Assembly (NCBI GenBank): GCA_934654765.1
Contig: CAKUGX010000066.1
Location: 1 to 10,173 of the forward strand
Length of the DNA: 10,173 nt
Direction: 5' to 3'
Origin: an uncultured Collinsella sp.
GTDB taxonomy: Bacteria > Actinomycetota > Coriobacteriia > Coriobacteriales > Coriobacteriaceae
A program made the translations under genes and the position numbers. This document shows positions 1 through 5,353 of this stretch, piece after piece. The first letter of the stretch is position 1, and the number at the start of each line of letters is the position of its first letter. The notes under the pieces were generated by a model, which was not told the origin of the DNA, did not search any database, and was given only the letters and a program-made list of their open reading frames with translations.

Positions 1-270
1 CCGGTTCTCAAGGTGCACGCCTGGCGGCTGATCCGGTCCGACCGGGCCGCGCGGCAAGGAGATATATTGCCAGACCGCGAAGCTCTGTGGGACGTCAATT
101 CCACTCTTCACAAGTCCTACACAACATATCGCTTTCTATAGCTAATAGAAAGACTGGTGCGGATCTTCCGCACGTATCAGATGATGACCCTTTGGTTCAG
201 GAATATATAGAGATCGGTCACCTGTATGTGTCTATCTACCCGCACTTTTAGCAATGTAAACCGCGCTTCA
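1..270. other. Unassigned edge region, possible 3' end of a plus-strand gene
   Basis: I recognise no gene here. The plus-strand frame starting at base 1 is open from the window edge to a TAG at 139-141 (46 codons), so it could be the C-terminus of a convergent gene; its translation (PVLKVHAWRLIRSD..., ending TTYRFL) matches nothing I know. Within it, AAGGAG at 56-61 sits five bases before a TTG at 67, which could instead start a 24-residue peptide. The frame starting at base 3 is also open, to a TAG at 249-251, which shows how little an open frame proves here. From about base 60 the sequence is visibly AT-richer than the flanking operon. It contains the perfect hairpins listed separately at 132-152 and 157-173. 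Confidence 0.2.
132..173. repeat. Two adjacent perfect hairpins
   Basis: CTTTCTAT (132-139) and ATAGAAAG (145-152) form an 8-bp perfect inverted repeat with a 5-base loop. Four bases later GTGCGGA (157-163) and TCCGCAC (167-173) form a 7-bp perfect inverted repeat with a 3-base loop. Neither is followed by a T-run on either strand, so they are not ordinary intrinsic terminators. The first covers the TAG that ends the open frame entering from the left edge. Confidence 0.5.
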
Positions 271-309
271 GATAAAAAGAGGGAGCGCCGCGTACAACGC
301 GACACTCCC
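271..309 (-). terminator. Intrinsic terminator of infC-rpmI-rplT
   Basis: On the minus strand GGGAGTGTCGCG (309-298) pairs with CGCGGCGCTCCC (292-281) to give a 12-bp stem with two T-G wobbles and the 5-base loop TTGTA. It is followed at once by TCTTTTTATC. It lies 21 bases past the rplT stop codon. There is no T-run on the plus side, so it should act only on the minus-strand operon. Confidence 0.88.
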
Positions 310-330
310 CTAGCGATTCAAGAGAATCAA

Positions 331-690
331 TTAGGCCTCGAGAGCCTTCTTGGCGATGGTAGCCAGCTCGTTGAAGGACTCGATGTCCTCGTAAGCCATC
401 TGAGCCAGGACCTTGCGGTCGAGCTCGATGCCGGCAACCTTCAAGCCGTGCATGAACTGAGAGTAAGAAATGTCATTCAGGCGAGCGGCAGCGTTGATAC
501 GGGTGATCCAGAGAGAGCGGATCTCGCGCTTCTTGTTGCGGCGATCACGATACTGATACTGCAGGGAGTGCTGGACCTGCTCTTTAGCATGCTTGTAAGT
601 ACGCGAAGCGGCACCGTAGTAACCCTTCGCACGGTGCATAACGGTACGGCGCTTCTTCTTGGCGGCAACAGCGCGCTTAATACGTGCCAT
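331..690 (-). CDS. rplT: 50S ribosomal protein L20
   Basis: Bacterial ribosomal protein L20, 119 residues, the usual length. It binds 23S rRNA early in assembly of the large subunit and in many bacteria represses its own operon. The N-terminus (MARIKRAVAAKKKRR) is the basic extension that threads into rRNA. The motif RAKGYYGAASRTYKHAKEQV (20-39) and the later segments WITRINAAAR and HGLKVAGIELDRKVLAQMA are hallmark L20 sequence. The ATG has an AGGAG (701-705) ten bases upstream. It is the last gene of infC-rpmI-rplT, 46 bases after rpmI, and a terminator follows. In Bacillus and E. coli L20 regulates this operon; the leader described upstream of infC makes that plausible here, but no L20-binding site was demonstrated. 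Confidence 0.98.
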   Translation of the reverse strand: MARIKRAVAAKKKRRTVMHRAKGYYGAASRTYKHAKEQVQHSLQYQYRDRRNKKREIRSLWITRINAAARLNDISYSQFMHGLKVAGIELDRKVLAQMAYEDIESFNELATIAKKALEA

Positions 691-736
691 GTTCTATCAA
701 CTCCTAGACGGTAAAACAAAAAACGGGAACGCGAAC

Positions 737-928
737 TTAGGCGAGACGCGACTTGATGACCTTGCGGTCGGCAGCGGCGATCTCGGTCTCCTGACGGAAG
801 CCACGCTTACGCTTGGTGGACTTCTTGCTCAGGATGTGGCTCTTGAAAGCCTTGGCGCGCATAAGCTTGCCGGTACCAGTCTTGCGGAAACGCTTCTTGG
901 TGCCGCTGTGGGACTTCATCTTAGGCAT
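737..928 (-). CDS. rpmI: 50S ribosomal protein L35
   Basis: Bacterial ribosomal protein L35, 63 residues, close to the usual 64-66. It is a small, very basic component of the large ribosomal subunit. The sequence begins [20 protein letters not shown], the family signature, followed by [25 protein letters not shown], rich in Lys and Arg as expected for an rRNA-binding protein. The ATG is preceded by AAGGAG (935-940) at six bases. It sits between infC (32 bases upstream) and rplT (46 bases downstream), the order conserved across bacteria, and is surely co-transcribed with them. Nothing odd was seen. Confidence 0.98.
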   Translation of the reverse strand: MPKMKSHSGTKKRFRKTGTGKLMRAKAFKSHILSKKSTKRKRGFRQETEIAAADRKVIKSRLA

Positions 929-960
929 GAAATACTCCTTAATCGGTTACAGAACACTAG

Positions 961-1515
961 TTACTTGCTATCGCTTGCCGCTTTATCCTCATCGAAGGCG
1001 CCCTTAATCGGGGCGAGCAGCATAAGCATGTTACGGCCTTCCATCTTAGGCTTGGACTCGACCGTAGCGTAAGGCTTGAGATCCTCGGCGAGACGCTCGA
1101 GAACGTTAAGGCCCTGCTCCGGGTGAGCCATCTCACGGCCGCGGAACATGATGGTGATCTTAACGCGTGCGCCCTTCTTGAGGAAGCGCAGAACGTGACC
1201 CTTCTTGGTCTCGTAGTCGCCAACGTCGATCTTGGGTCGGAACTTCATTTCCTTGACCTCGACTTTGGACTGGTTCTTACGAGCAGCCTTGGCCTTCATG
1301 GCCTGCTGGTACTTGAACTTACCGTAGTCCATGACCTTGCAGACCGGCGGCTCCGCGTTGGGAGCGATCTCGACCAGGTCGAGACCCTGATCGTCGGCGA
1401 CGCGCTGGGCATCGCGGATGGCGAACAGGCCGAGCTGAGAGCCATCGACGCCAATCAAACGACACGAAGATGCAGTGATCTCGTCGTTGATGCGGGTGTC
1501 ATCAGACTTAGCTAT
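961..1515 (-). CDS. infC: Translation initiation factor IF-3, with probable AUA start
   Basis: IF3 binds the 30S subunit, keeps it apart from 50S and rejects non-canonical start codons. The N-domain (about residues 1-75) shows DTRINDEI, LIGVDGSQLG, DLVEIAPNAEPPVCKVMDYG and KFKYQ. The C-domain (about 85-170) shows KEMKFRPKIDVGDYETKKG, FLKKGARVKITIMFRGREM and GLNVLERL, all standard IF3 motifs. An in-frame ATG exists at 1530, giving 189 residues. However, the only good Shine-Dalgarno sequence, GGAGGT (1528-1523), overlaps that ATG and lies seven bases before ATA (1515-1513). Starting there gives AKSDDTRINDE..., 184 residues after the initiator Met replaces ATA. Rare start codons are well known for infC (AUU in E. 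coli) and allow IF3 to repress itself. I chose the ATA start; the ATG at 1530 is the alternative. First gene of infC-rpmI-rplT. Confidence 0.95.
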   Translation of the reverse strand: MAKSDDTRINDEITASSCRLIGVDGSQLGLFAIRDAQRVADDQGLDLVEIAPNAEPPVCKVMDYGKFKYQQAMKAKAARKNQSKVEVKEMKFRPKIDVGDYETKKGHVLRFLKKGARVKITIMFRGREMAHPEQGLNVLERLAEDLKPYATVESKPKMEGRNMLMLLAPIKGAFDEDKAASDSK

Positions 1516-1522
1516 TTTCCCT

Positions 1523-1528
1523 ACCTCC
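1523..1528 (-). promoter_or_regulatory. infC ribosome-binding site
   Basis: GGAGGT on the minus strand is a near-ideal Shine-Dalgarno sequence. It lies seven bases before ATA at 1515-1513 and overlaps the ATG at 1530-1528, which has only a T-run upstream and no Shine-Dalgarno sequence of its own. This decides the start toward ATA. Confidence 0.8.
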
Positions 1529-1534
1529 ATTCAT

Positions 1535-1567
1535 AAAAAAATAACCCGGCGCTTCTCAGCAACCAGG
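1535..1567 (-). terminator. Attenuator terminator in the infC leader
   Basis: On the minus strand CCTGGTTGCT (1567-1558), a GAGA tetraloop (1557-1554) and AGCGCCGGG (1553-1545) form a stem of nine pairs with one bulged T and two T-G wobbles. TTATTTTTTT follows, ending at 1535. This is a full intrinsic terminator placed just before the infC Shine-Dalgarno sequence and inside the only transcript that could serve infC-rpmI-rplT. It is therefore best read as a conditional attenuator. B. subtilis controls its infC operon this way through L20; whether L20 is the effector here is inference. Confidence 0.8.
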
Positions 1568-1691
1568 TCGTACACATAGACTTCCTCGATTTGAGGAAGG
1601 GAATCTAAGTTGTATGACCAGTCAGCTGCTCATTGGCGCCAAAAGGTGGGAACCCTCAGGTTCCTCTTTAGGGCATTGCGGGAACAACGCC
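1545..1691 (-). ncRNA. Structured infC operon leader, candidate L20-type attenuator RNA
   Basis: Minus-strand leader between a likely promoter and infC. From its 5' end it contains GGAACC-TGAG-GGTTCC (1664-1649, a 6-bp perfect hairpin) and the palindrome TTGGCGCCAA (1642-1633). Next comes segment A, CAGCTGACTGGTC (1628-1616), then a 7-bp perfect hairpin CTTCCTC/GAGGAAG (1599-1581), then the terminator. Segment A can pair with GACCTGGTTGCTG (1569-1557) at 10 of 13 positions including one wobble. That would sequester the 5' arm of the terminator, so it is a candidate antiterminator enclosing the 1581-1599 hairpin. The effector is not visible from sequence; L20 is the natural guess from known infC leaders. 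Confidence 0.6.
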
Positions 1692-1697
1692 TTGCGA

Positions 1698-1706
1698 ATA
1701 ATAACA
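1698..1706 (-). promoter_or_regulatory. Probable infC operon promoter, extended -10
   Basis: TGTTATTAT on the minus strand fits an extended -10 (TGn plus TATTAT, five of six to consensus). No convincing -35 lies 16-18 bases upstream. It falls between the tRNA-Leu terminator and the structured leader, the only room for a dedicated infC promoter. Transcription would start near 1691 and give a leader of about 165 bases. Confidence 0.5.
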
Positions 1707-1736
1707 CGTACAGCACGTTATCACATTACGTACACG

Positions 1737-1758
1737 AAAAAGGGGCCTTGACCCCCTT
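1737..1758 (-). terminator. Intrinsic terminator after tRNA-Leu
   Basis: AAGGGG (1758-1753) and CCCCTT (1745-1740) on the minus strand form a 6-bp stem with a 7-base loop. The stem runs into TTTTT (1741-1737). It lies 19 bases past the tRNA CCA end and separates that gene from the infC operon. Confidence 0.8.
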
Positions 1759-1777
1759 GAACACTCGCTTGTATGAA

Positions 1778-1864
1778 TGGTGCCCGAGGCGAGACTCGAA
1801 CTCGCACGTTGTTGCCAACGGTGGATTTTGAGTCCACTGCGTCTGCCAATTCCGCCACTCGGGC
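1778..1864 (-). tRNA. tRNA-Leu(CAA)
   Basis: An 87-base class II tRNA. The 7-bp acceptor stem is GCCCGAG/CTCGGGC, followed by discriminator A and a gene-encoded CCA (1780-1778). The anticodon stem GTGGA/TCCAC holds the loop CTCAAAA, giving anticodon CAA, which reads UUG. The long variable arm CGTTG-GCAA-CAACG is typical of leucine tRNAs. The T arm is GCGAG-TTCGAGT-CTCGC. A terminator follows directly. The gene begins about 40 bases after the end of the transglutaminase-like gene and could be served by its own promoter or by read-through. Confidence 0.97.
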
Positions 1865-1880
1865 ACGCAATGCGTGAGTT

Positions 1881-1889
1881 AGTTTATCA
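1881..1889 (-). promoter_or_regulatory. Weak candidate -10 for tRNA-Leu
   Basis: TGATAAACT on the minus strand fits TGn plus TAAACT (four of six to consensus), placed so that transcription would start about ten bases before the tRNA. I see no -35 at the right distance. This is a tentative call. Confidence 0.3.
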
Positions 1890-1903
1890 CAGCTTTCTAC
1901 CGA

Positions 1904-3337
1904 TTAGTCCGAAAATGGAACTTCGAGCATTTCGATGAGTTCGACCGTGCGGAGCATCTCGCGCCGACGGCATCCGCGACCGTCGACTGAAGCCTCCCCC
2001 ACCTGGTTATCGTAGGGGTCCTCGCGCATACCATCGAAGGCAGGCTCAAACTCGGCCTGGAACCGATTGTTTGCCACCATGCGCCACGGATCGAGGTTGC
2101 CAAAGTAGTGGCGGCGACGCCACTCCTCTCCCATCCTGCGCGCCGAGGAGCCGAACGAGACATCGGCGTTAAGCCAGCCGGTCTGCGGTGTATAGAACTC
2201 CGCCCAGTCATGCGGCCCCACCGAATCGGGTGCAACATACAGGCCACTCTGCCATCGAGCGGACACACCGGCAATACGGCACATGGTGATAAACGTGAGC
2301 GCCATAACACCGCAATCGCCGCGGAGCGAATGCGCGCAGTCATCGGCAATAGATCCCAAAAGCAAGTACGGCGGCTGATAGCGATAGTCGATATGCTGCG
2401 TCAGGTAATCATAGATAGCACGGGCGCGATCGAGCGGATCCTCGAGCCCGTCAATGACACGGGCTGTCAGCTGCTGTAGATACGGCGTGAATGCAATGTG
2501 CGGACGGTCCTCGGAAATATCCTCGGGCAGAGGCGCGTCCATACGCGGGTGAACCGGAAGTGTGCCACCGTAGACATCACAATAAGCAGCATCGATGTGA
2601 TAGCGATAGGTCACCGAAAAAAAGTGCTCACTCGAAGAAGACCACGAGGCGGTACGCGCCGAAGCTTTCGCGGGGGCAACAGCACCCTCCGGCGTCATAT
2701 CGAGAACCTCGATATGAGACTGTTGACGACAGGCAGCGGCAACGGGTAGCCACGCGCGAACAGTCTCTCCATCTAGAGCACCGGGGACAGACACGGACGC
2801 TTTAAGCGTAATGACGCGAGCCAATCCGTTTTGTGACTCCATCTCCTTGAGCATCTCGTTGCGCAGTGCTATTCCGTCCGTAGAATCGGGCCGCATGCCG
2901 GGAACCTCTTTGGGATATACGCGAAGCGAATCGAGGAAGTTGTCGAGAACGAACAGTTCGCCATCGATAAAGCGCCAGTCAATACGCTTACGATTAATCA
3001 GGTCATCAAACTGCTCTTCGGTAAACTCTGGCCACTCCTCGCGAATCATCGCAATAGCTTGGTCGCGCGACACCGAAAAATGAAGCGGCGTCTCGAGCAT
3101 GCGATACCGCTCGGCACGAACACAAGCAGCCAGCGAAGGCTCGGGGTTCTGCTCCAAAAGGCGATCGCAGGCAGCAACAGCCTGCGTCAAATACCCGGCA
3201 TCCTTAAGACGAAGAATCTCGGGCGGCAGTCCAACATCGAGATGACGAAAGTCATCACAGCAAACATCAACAGAGCAACCAACTGGACCCTCGTCAATAA
3301 CCTTCCCATCCGAAGGCAGTACATTAATAACAGCCAT
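1904..3337 (-). CDS. Transglutaminase-like (papain-fold) protein of unknown role
   Basis: A 477-residue protein whose C-terminal half carries a transglutaminase-like core of the papain-type fold. The likely triad is Cys342 in LRGDCGVMAL, His376 in PHDWAEFY and Asp392 in GWLNADVSFG, with the usual IAGVSARWQSG segment between Cys and His. Residues about 35-85 (ILRLKDAGYLTQAVAACDRL) look like a helical TPR-like hairpin. About 175-250 is beta-rich and resembles the domain that often precedes bacterial transglutaminase cores. I see no signal peptide or membrane segment, so it is probably cytoplasmic. Such proteins can be proteases, amidases or cross-linking enzymes; the substrate cannot be told. 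A GTG at 3355 would add six residues, but TGGAG lies seven bases before the ATG at 3337, so I chose that. It stands alone with its own promoter and ends just before tRNA-Leu. Confidence 0.85.
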   Translation of the reverse strand: MAVINVLPSDGKVIDEGPVGCSVDVCCDDFRHLDVGLPPEILRLKDAGYLTQAVAACDRLLEQNPEPSLAACVRAERYRMLETPLHFSVSRDQAIAMIREEWPEFTEEQFDDLINRKRIDWRFIDGELFVLDNFLDSLRVYPKEVPGMRPDSTDGIALRNEMLKEMESQNGLARVITLKASVSVPGALDGETVRAWLPVAAACRQQSHIEVLDMTPEGAVAPAKASARTASWSSSSEHFFSVTYRYHIDAAYCDVYGGTLPVHPRMDAPLPEDISEDRPHIAFTPYLQQLTARVIDGLEDPLDRARAIYDYLTQHIDYRYQPPYLLLGSIADDCAHSLRGDCGVMALTFITMCRIAGVSARWQSGLYVAPDSVGPHDWAEFYTPQTGWLNADVSFGSSARRMGEEWRRRHYFGNLDPWRMVANNRFQAEFEPAFDGMREDPYDNQVGEASVDGRGCRRREMLRTVELIEMLEVPFSD

Positions 3338-3344
3338 ACCAAAA

Positions 3345-3348
3345 CTCC
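3345..3348 (-). promoter_or_regulatory. Ribosome-binding site deciding the start of the transglutaminase-like gene
   Basis: GGAG on the minus strand lies seven bases before the ATG at 3337-3335. It falls inside the six-codon extension that a GTG start at 3355 would give, and that GTG has no comparable site. Confidence 0.65.
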
Positions 3349-3372
3349 AAGTCACTAGAACGCTTGAAGCCC

Positions 3373-3401
3373 ATTGTAGCGAGATAAAAAGAAAGCCCCA
3401 A
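3373..3401 (-). promoter_or_regulatory. Promoter of the transglutaminase-like gene
   Basis: The -10 is TACAAT (3378-3373, five of six to consensus). The -35 is TTGGGG (3401-3396, matching only TTG), at a spacing of 17. Transcription would start near 3366 and give a leader of about 29 bases before the ATG at 3337. The -35 lies within the stem of the candidate terminator at 3386-3411. Confidence 0.55.
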
Positions 3402-3411
3402 CAAGGGAGCC
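3386..3411 (-). terminator. Candidate intrinsic terminator
   Basis: GGCTCC (3411-3406) and GGGGCT (3399-3394) on the minus strand can form a 6-bp stem with two G-T wobbles and a 6-base loop. TTCTTTTT follows. The stem is short but GC-rich and the T-run is good. It would end transcripts from fba that pass the long palindrome. Confidence 0.45.
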
Positions 3412-3476
3412 ATCAACACCGCTGAACGGTAGTCAAATAAATAATTCAGCCTCGTAACCCTGCGGCGTTAAACGAA

Positions 3477-3568
3477 GGAAGCCCCGTCCCCCGGAGCTGT
3501 TTTCTTGGCGCGACTTCTGGCAAAGCCAGGTGAGCGCAAAGGAAACAGTGTAGGGGGACGGGGCTTCC
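3477..3568. repeat. 92-base near-perfect palindrome downstream of fba
   Basis: The outer arms, 3477-3492 and 3553-3568, are perfectly complementary over 16 bases (GGAAGCCCCGTCCCCC). Inside, CTGTTTTCTT (3497-3506) pairs with AAGGAAACAG (3539-3548), ten pairs with one wobble. GCGC (3508-3511) pairs with GCGC (3534-3537), and CTGGC-AAA-GCCAG (3517-3529) closes the tip. The whole element folds into one long hairpin with small internal loops on either strand. It starts 20 bases after the fba stop. On the minus strand it is followed by TTCGTTTAA, too poor in T for a standard terminator. It could be a strong transcript-end hairpin or a dispersed palindromic repeat; the sequence alone cannot separate these. 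Confidence 0.85.
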
Positions 3569-3588
3569 GGCGGGAAGTTTAGCGACGC

Positions 3589-4455
3589 TTACGCCTTGTT
3601 GACGGAGCCAAACTCCTCCATGAGCTCCTTGGTGCGGGCAACGATGTTGTCGCGACCAGGCTTGAGGAGCTTGCGGGGGTCAAAGCCCTTGCCCTGCTGA
3701 TCCTTGCCAGCCTCGATGTACTCGCGGACGCCCTTGGCGAAGACGAGCTGCAGGTCGGTGTTGACGTTGATCTTGGAGATGCCCAGGGAGATGGCCTTCT
3801 TGATCTGATCCTCGGGGATGCCGGTGCCACCGTGCAGGACGAGGGGCAGGTCGCCGGTCTGGGCCTTGATCTCGCCCAGGCGCTCGAAGGAAAGGCCAGC
3901 CCAGTCGGCAGGGTACACGCCGTGGATGTTGCCGATACCGCATGCGAGGAAGTCGACGCCCAGGTCAGCAATCTGCTTGCACTCAGCAGGATCAGCGAGC
4001 TCGCCGCTGGAGGTCACGCCGTCCTCGGTGCCGCCGATGCCGCCGACCTCGGCCTCGATGGACATGCCCTTGGAGTGGGCAAGCTCAACGAGCTCCTTGG
4101 TGCGGTCGAGGTTAAGCTGGAAGGTCTCCTCGTGAGAGCCGTCATACATGATGGACGTAAAGCCGGCCTCGATGCACTTGAAGCAGTCCTCGTAAGAACC
4201 GTGATCAAGGTGAAGGGCGACGGGAACGGTAACGCCCGTGGCCTCGACGGCAGCCTTGACCATGTCGGCGCAGACCTTGAAACCGCCCATCCACTTAGCG
4301 GCACCAGCGGTGCACTGAAGGATCAGCGGAGACTTGGCCTCCTCGGCGGCCTGGAGAATAGCCAGGGTCCACTCGAGGTTGTTGGTGTTGAAGGCACCGA
4401 GACCGTACTTGCCGGCCTCGGCCTTCTTGAGCATGTCTGCTGCGTTGACGAGCAT
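3589..4455 (-). CDS. fba: Class II fructose-bisphosphate aldolase
   Basis: This enzyme cleaves fructose 1,6-bisphosphate to glyceraldehyde 3-phosphate and dihydroxyacetone phosphate, and does the reverse in gluconeogenesis, using a catalytic zinc in the cytoplasm. At 288 residues it has the short class II form shared with GatY/KbaY-type aldolases. HLDHGS gives Asp84 as the likely catalytic acid and His85 as a zinc ligand; further ligands fit His178 (GNIHGVYPADW) and His208 (LVLHGGTGIP). The phosphate-binding GGTG (209-212) and INVNTDLQ (229-236) are intact, as is the loop GGIGGTEDG. The open frame runs upstream to 4722, but AGGAGG (4469-4464) lies eight bases before the ATG at 4455 and the protein begins MLVNAADMLKKAEAG, as the family does. 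Tagatose-bisphosphate aldolase is the alternative, but no galactitol or tagatose genes are nearby. Probably transcribed alone. Confidence 0.95.
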   Translation of the reverse strand: MLVNAADMLKKAEAGKYGLGAFNTNNLEWTLAILQAAEEAKSPLILQCTAGAAKWMGGFKVCADMVKAAVEATGVTVPVALHLDHGSYEDCFKCIEAGFTSIMYDGSHEETFQLNLDRTKELVELAHSKGMSIEAEVGGIGGTEDGVTSSGELADPAECKQIADLGVDFLACGIGNIHGVYPADWAGLSFERLGEIKAQTGDLPLVLHGGTGIPEDQIKKAISLGISKINVNTDLQLVFAKGVREYIEAGKDQQGKGFDPRKLLKPGRDNIVARTKELMEEFGSVNKA

Positions 4456-4463
4456 AAAAGAAA

Positions 4464-4469
4464 CCTCCT
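4464..4469 (-). promoter_or_regulatory. fba ribosome-binding site
   Basis: AGGAGG on the minus strand, eight bases before the ATG at 4455-4453. It sets the start of fba and excludes the long in-frame upstream extension. Confidence 0.85.
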
Positions 4470-4495
4470 GTAAGGTTGCTCCGATAACGCCTGAG

Positions 4496-4504
4496 ATTTT
4501 ACCA
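4496..4504 (-). promoter_or_regulatory. Probable fba promoter, extended -10
   Basis: TGGTAAAAT on the minus strand reads as TGn plus TAAAAT (five of six to consensus). The region 16-18 bases upstream shows no good -35. Transcription would start near 4489, about 34 bases before the ATG. Confidence 0.5.
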
Positions 4505-4525
4505 CGACATACCCGCGCATAAACG

Positions 4526-4541
4526 TTCGTTTGTTCACGAA
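4526..4541. promoter_or_regulatory. Inverted repeat upstream of the fba promoter, possible operator
   Basis: TTCGT (4526-4530) and ACGAA (4537-4541) form a perfect 5-bp inverted repeat with a 6-base spacer, just upstream of where the fba -35 would lie. The position suits a regulator site, but the repeat is short and could be chance. Confidence 0.25.
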
Positions 4542-4649
4542 TACCATCCGATTGGACATATTTTGACCGTTTGCCCCACAGAATCGACCCACTGGGGAAA
4601 ATAGCTTGACGATTGAGCGGTCTTCGTGGTTCGAAAGACGGCTTCGAGC

Positions 4650-5333
4650 CTACATCTGCATAAACGGATTTTGCATAAGTTCGCGCGCCATCGTGGTCGA
4701 ATCGCCATGGCCGGCTAGGCAAACGGTATCGGGCGGGAGAAGCCGGGCGAGCTTGGAGAGCGAGCGCAGAATTGCCGCCTCGTCTCCTCCAGAAAGATCG
4801 GTGCGGCCGTGCCCACCCGGAAACAGGGTGTCGCCCACAAAGGCAATGTTCCCCTGCTCGGTGGCAGCAAACAAGACGATCCCGCCCGGCGTATGCCCTG
4901 GCGTCTCGATCACCTGCAGGTAGATATCGCCCACCCCGATAGCATCGCCCTCGGCGAGCAGGCGTGTCGGCTCCCCGGGGTCAGGCGTCTCAATGCCCCA
5001 CATAGCTCGCTGTTCCTCGATGTTCGCATGCGGCACCGCCACATCCTTAGCACACAGCTCATACTGGCAGCCCTCGCCAACGGTGGTTCGCACGCCTACA
5101 ACACCACCAACATGATCGGCATGGCCATGAGTGCATACGGCGCCAAACACGCGTACGCCGGGATGCTCGGCTCGAATATGCTCCACCAGGCGTTCGCCTT
5201 CCCATGCGGGGTCGATAATCACGCACTCATTGTCCGAAATAACAGCATAGCTATTGGTCTGAATGGGACCGTTTACGAGCGTCTCGATCTCGACCGATCC
5301 CTTGGGAGTTAAATCCAAGGACACAGCACTCAT
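4650..5333 (-). CDS. MBL-fold metallo-hydrolase, glyoxalase II-like
   Basis: A 227-residue metallo-beta-lactamase-fold hydrolase, probably cytoplasmic. The metal-binding THGHADH motif gives His69, His71, Asp73 and His74; the other ligands fit His147 (TPGHTPGG), Asp168 (FVGDTLF) and His209 (LAGHGD). The segment GDTLFPGGHGRTDL is typical of glyoxalase II-like (YcbL-type) enzymes, which hydrolyse thioesters. The long C-terminal substrate domain of true glyoxalase II is absent, so the natural substrate is uncertain. The ATG at 5333 is preceded by AGGAG about six to seven bases upstream. It lies 84 bases after rel, with a strong hairpin between. A gene of this family follows rel in many Gram-positive genomes, but the reason for that link is not known to me. 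Confidence 0.9.
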   Translation of the reverse strand: MSAVSLDLTPKGSVEIETLVNGPIQTNSYAVISDNECVIIDPAWEGERLVEHIRAEHPGVRVFGAVCTHGHADHVGGVVGVRTTVGEGCQYELCAKDVAVPHANIEEQRAMWGIETPDPGEPTRLLAEGDAIGVGDIYLQVIETPGHTPGGIVLFAATEQGNIAFVGDTLFPGGHGRTDLSGGDEAAILRSLSKLARLLPPDTVCLAGHGDSTTMARELMQNPFMQM

Positions 5334-5353
5334 GTCCCTCTCCTCTCTATAGA

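Noticed and set aside
226..714. A 162-codon plus-strand open frame across rplT
   Set aside because: It is antisense to rplT over nearly its whole length and includes the operon terminator.
1610..1831. A 73-codon plus-strand open frame
   Set aside because: It runs antisense through the infC leader, the tRNA terminator and most of tRNA-Leu; no real protein is expected there.
3421..3450. GCTGAA/TTCAGC inverted repeat with an 18-base spacer
   Set aside because: The arms are only 6 bases, are not placed at a recognisable promoter, and such a match is likely by chance.
4572..4597. CCCCA/TGGGG inverted repeat between the MBL gene and fba as a terminator
   Set aside because: The stem is only 5 bp with a long loop, and no T-run follows on the minus strand.
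4456..4722. An N-terminal extension of fba
   Set aside because: It lies upstream of a strong ribosome-binding site, overlaps the end of the MBL gene and contains the likely fba promoter; the family starts at MLVNAADML.
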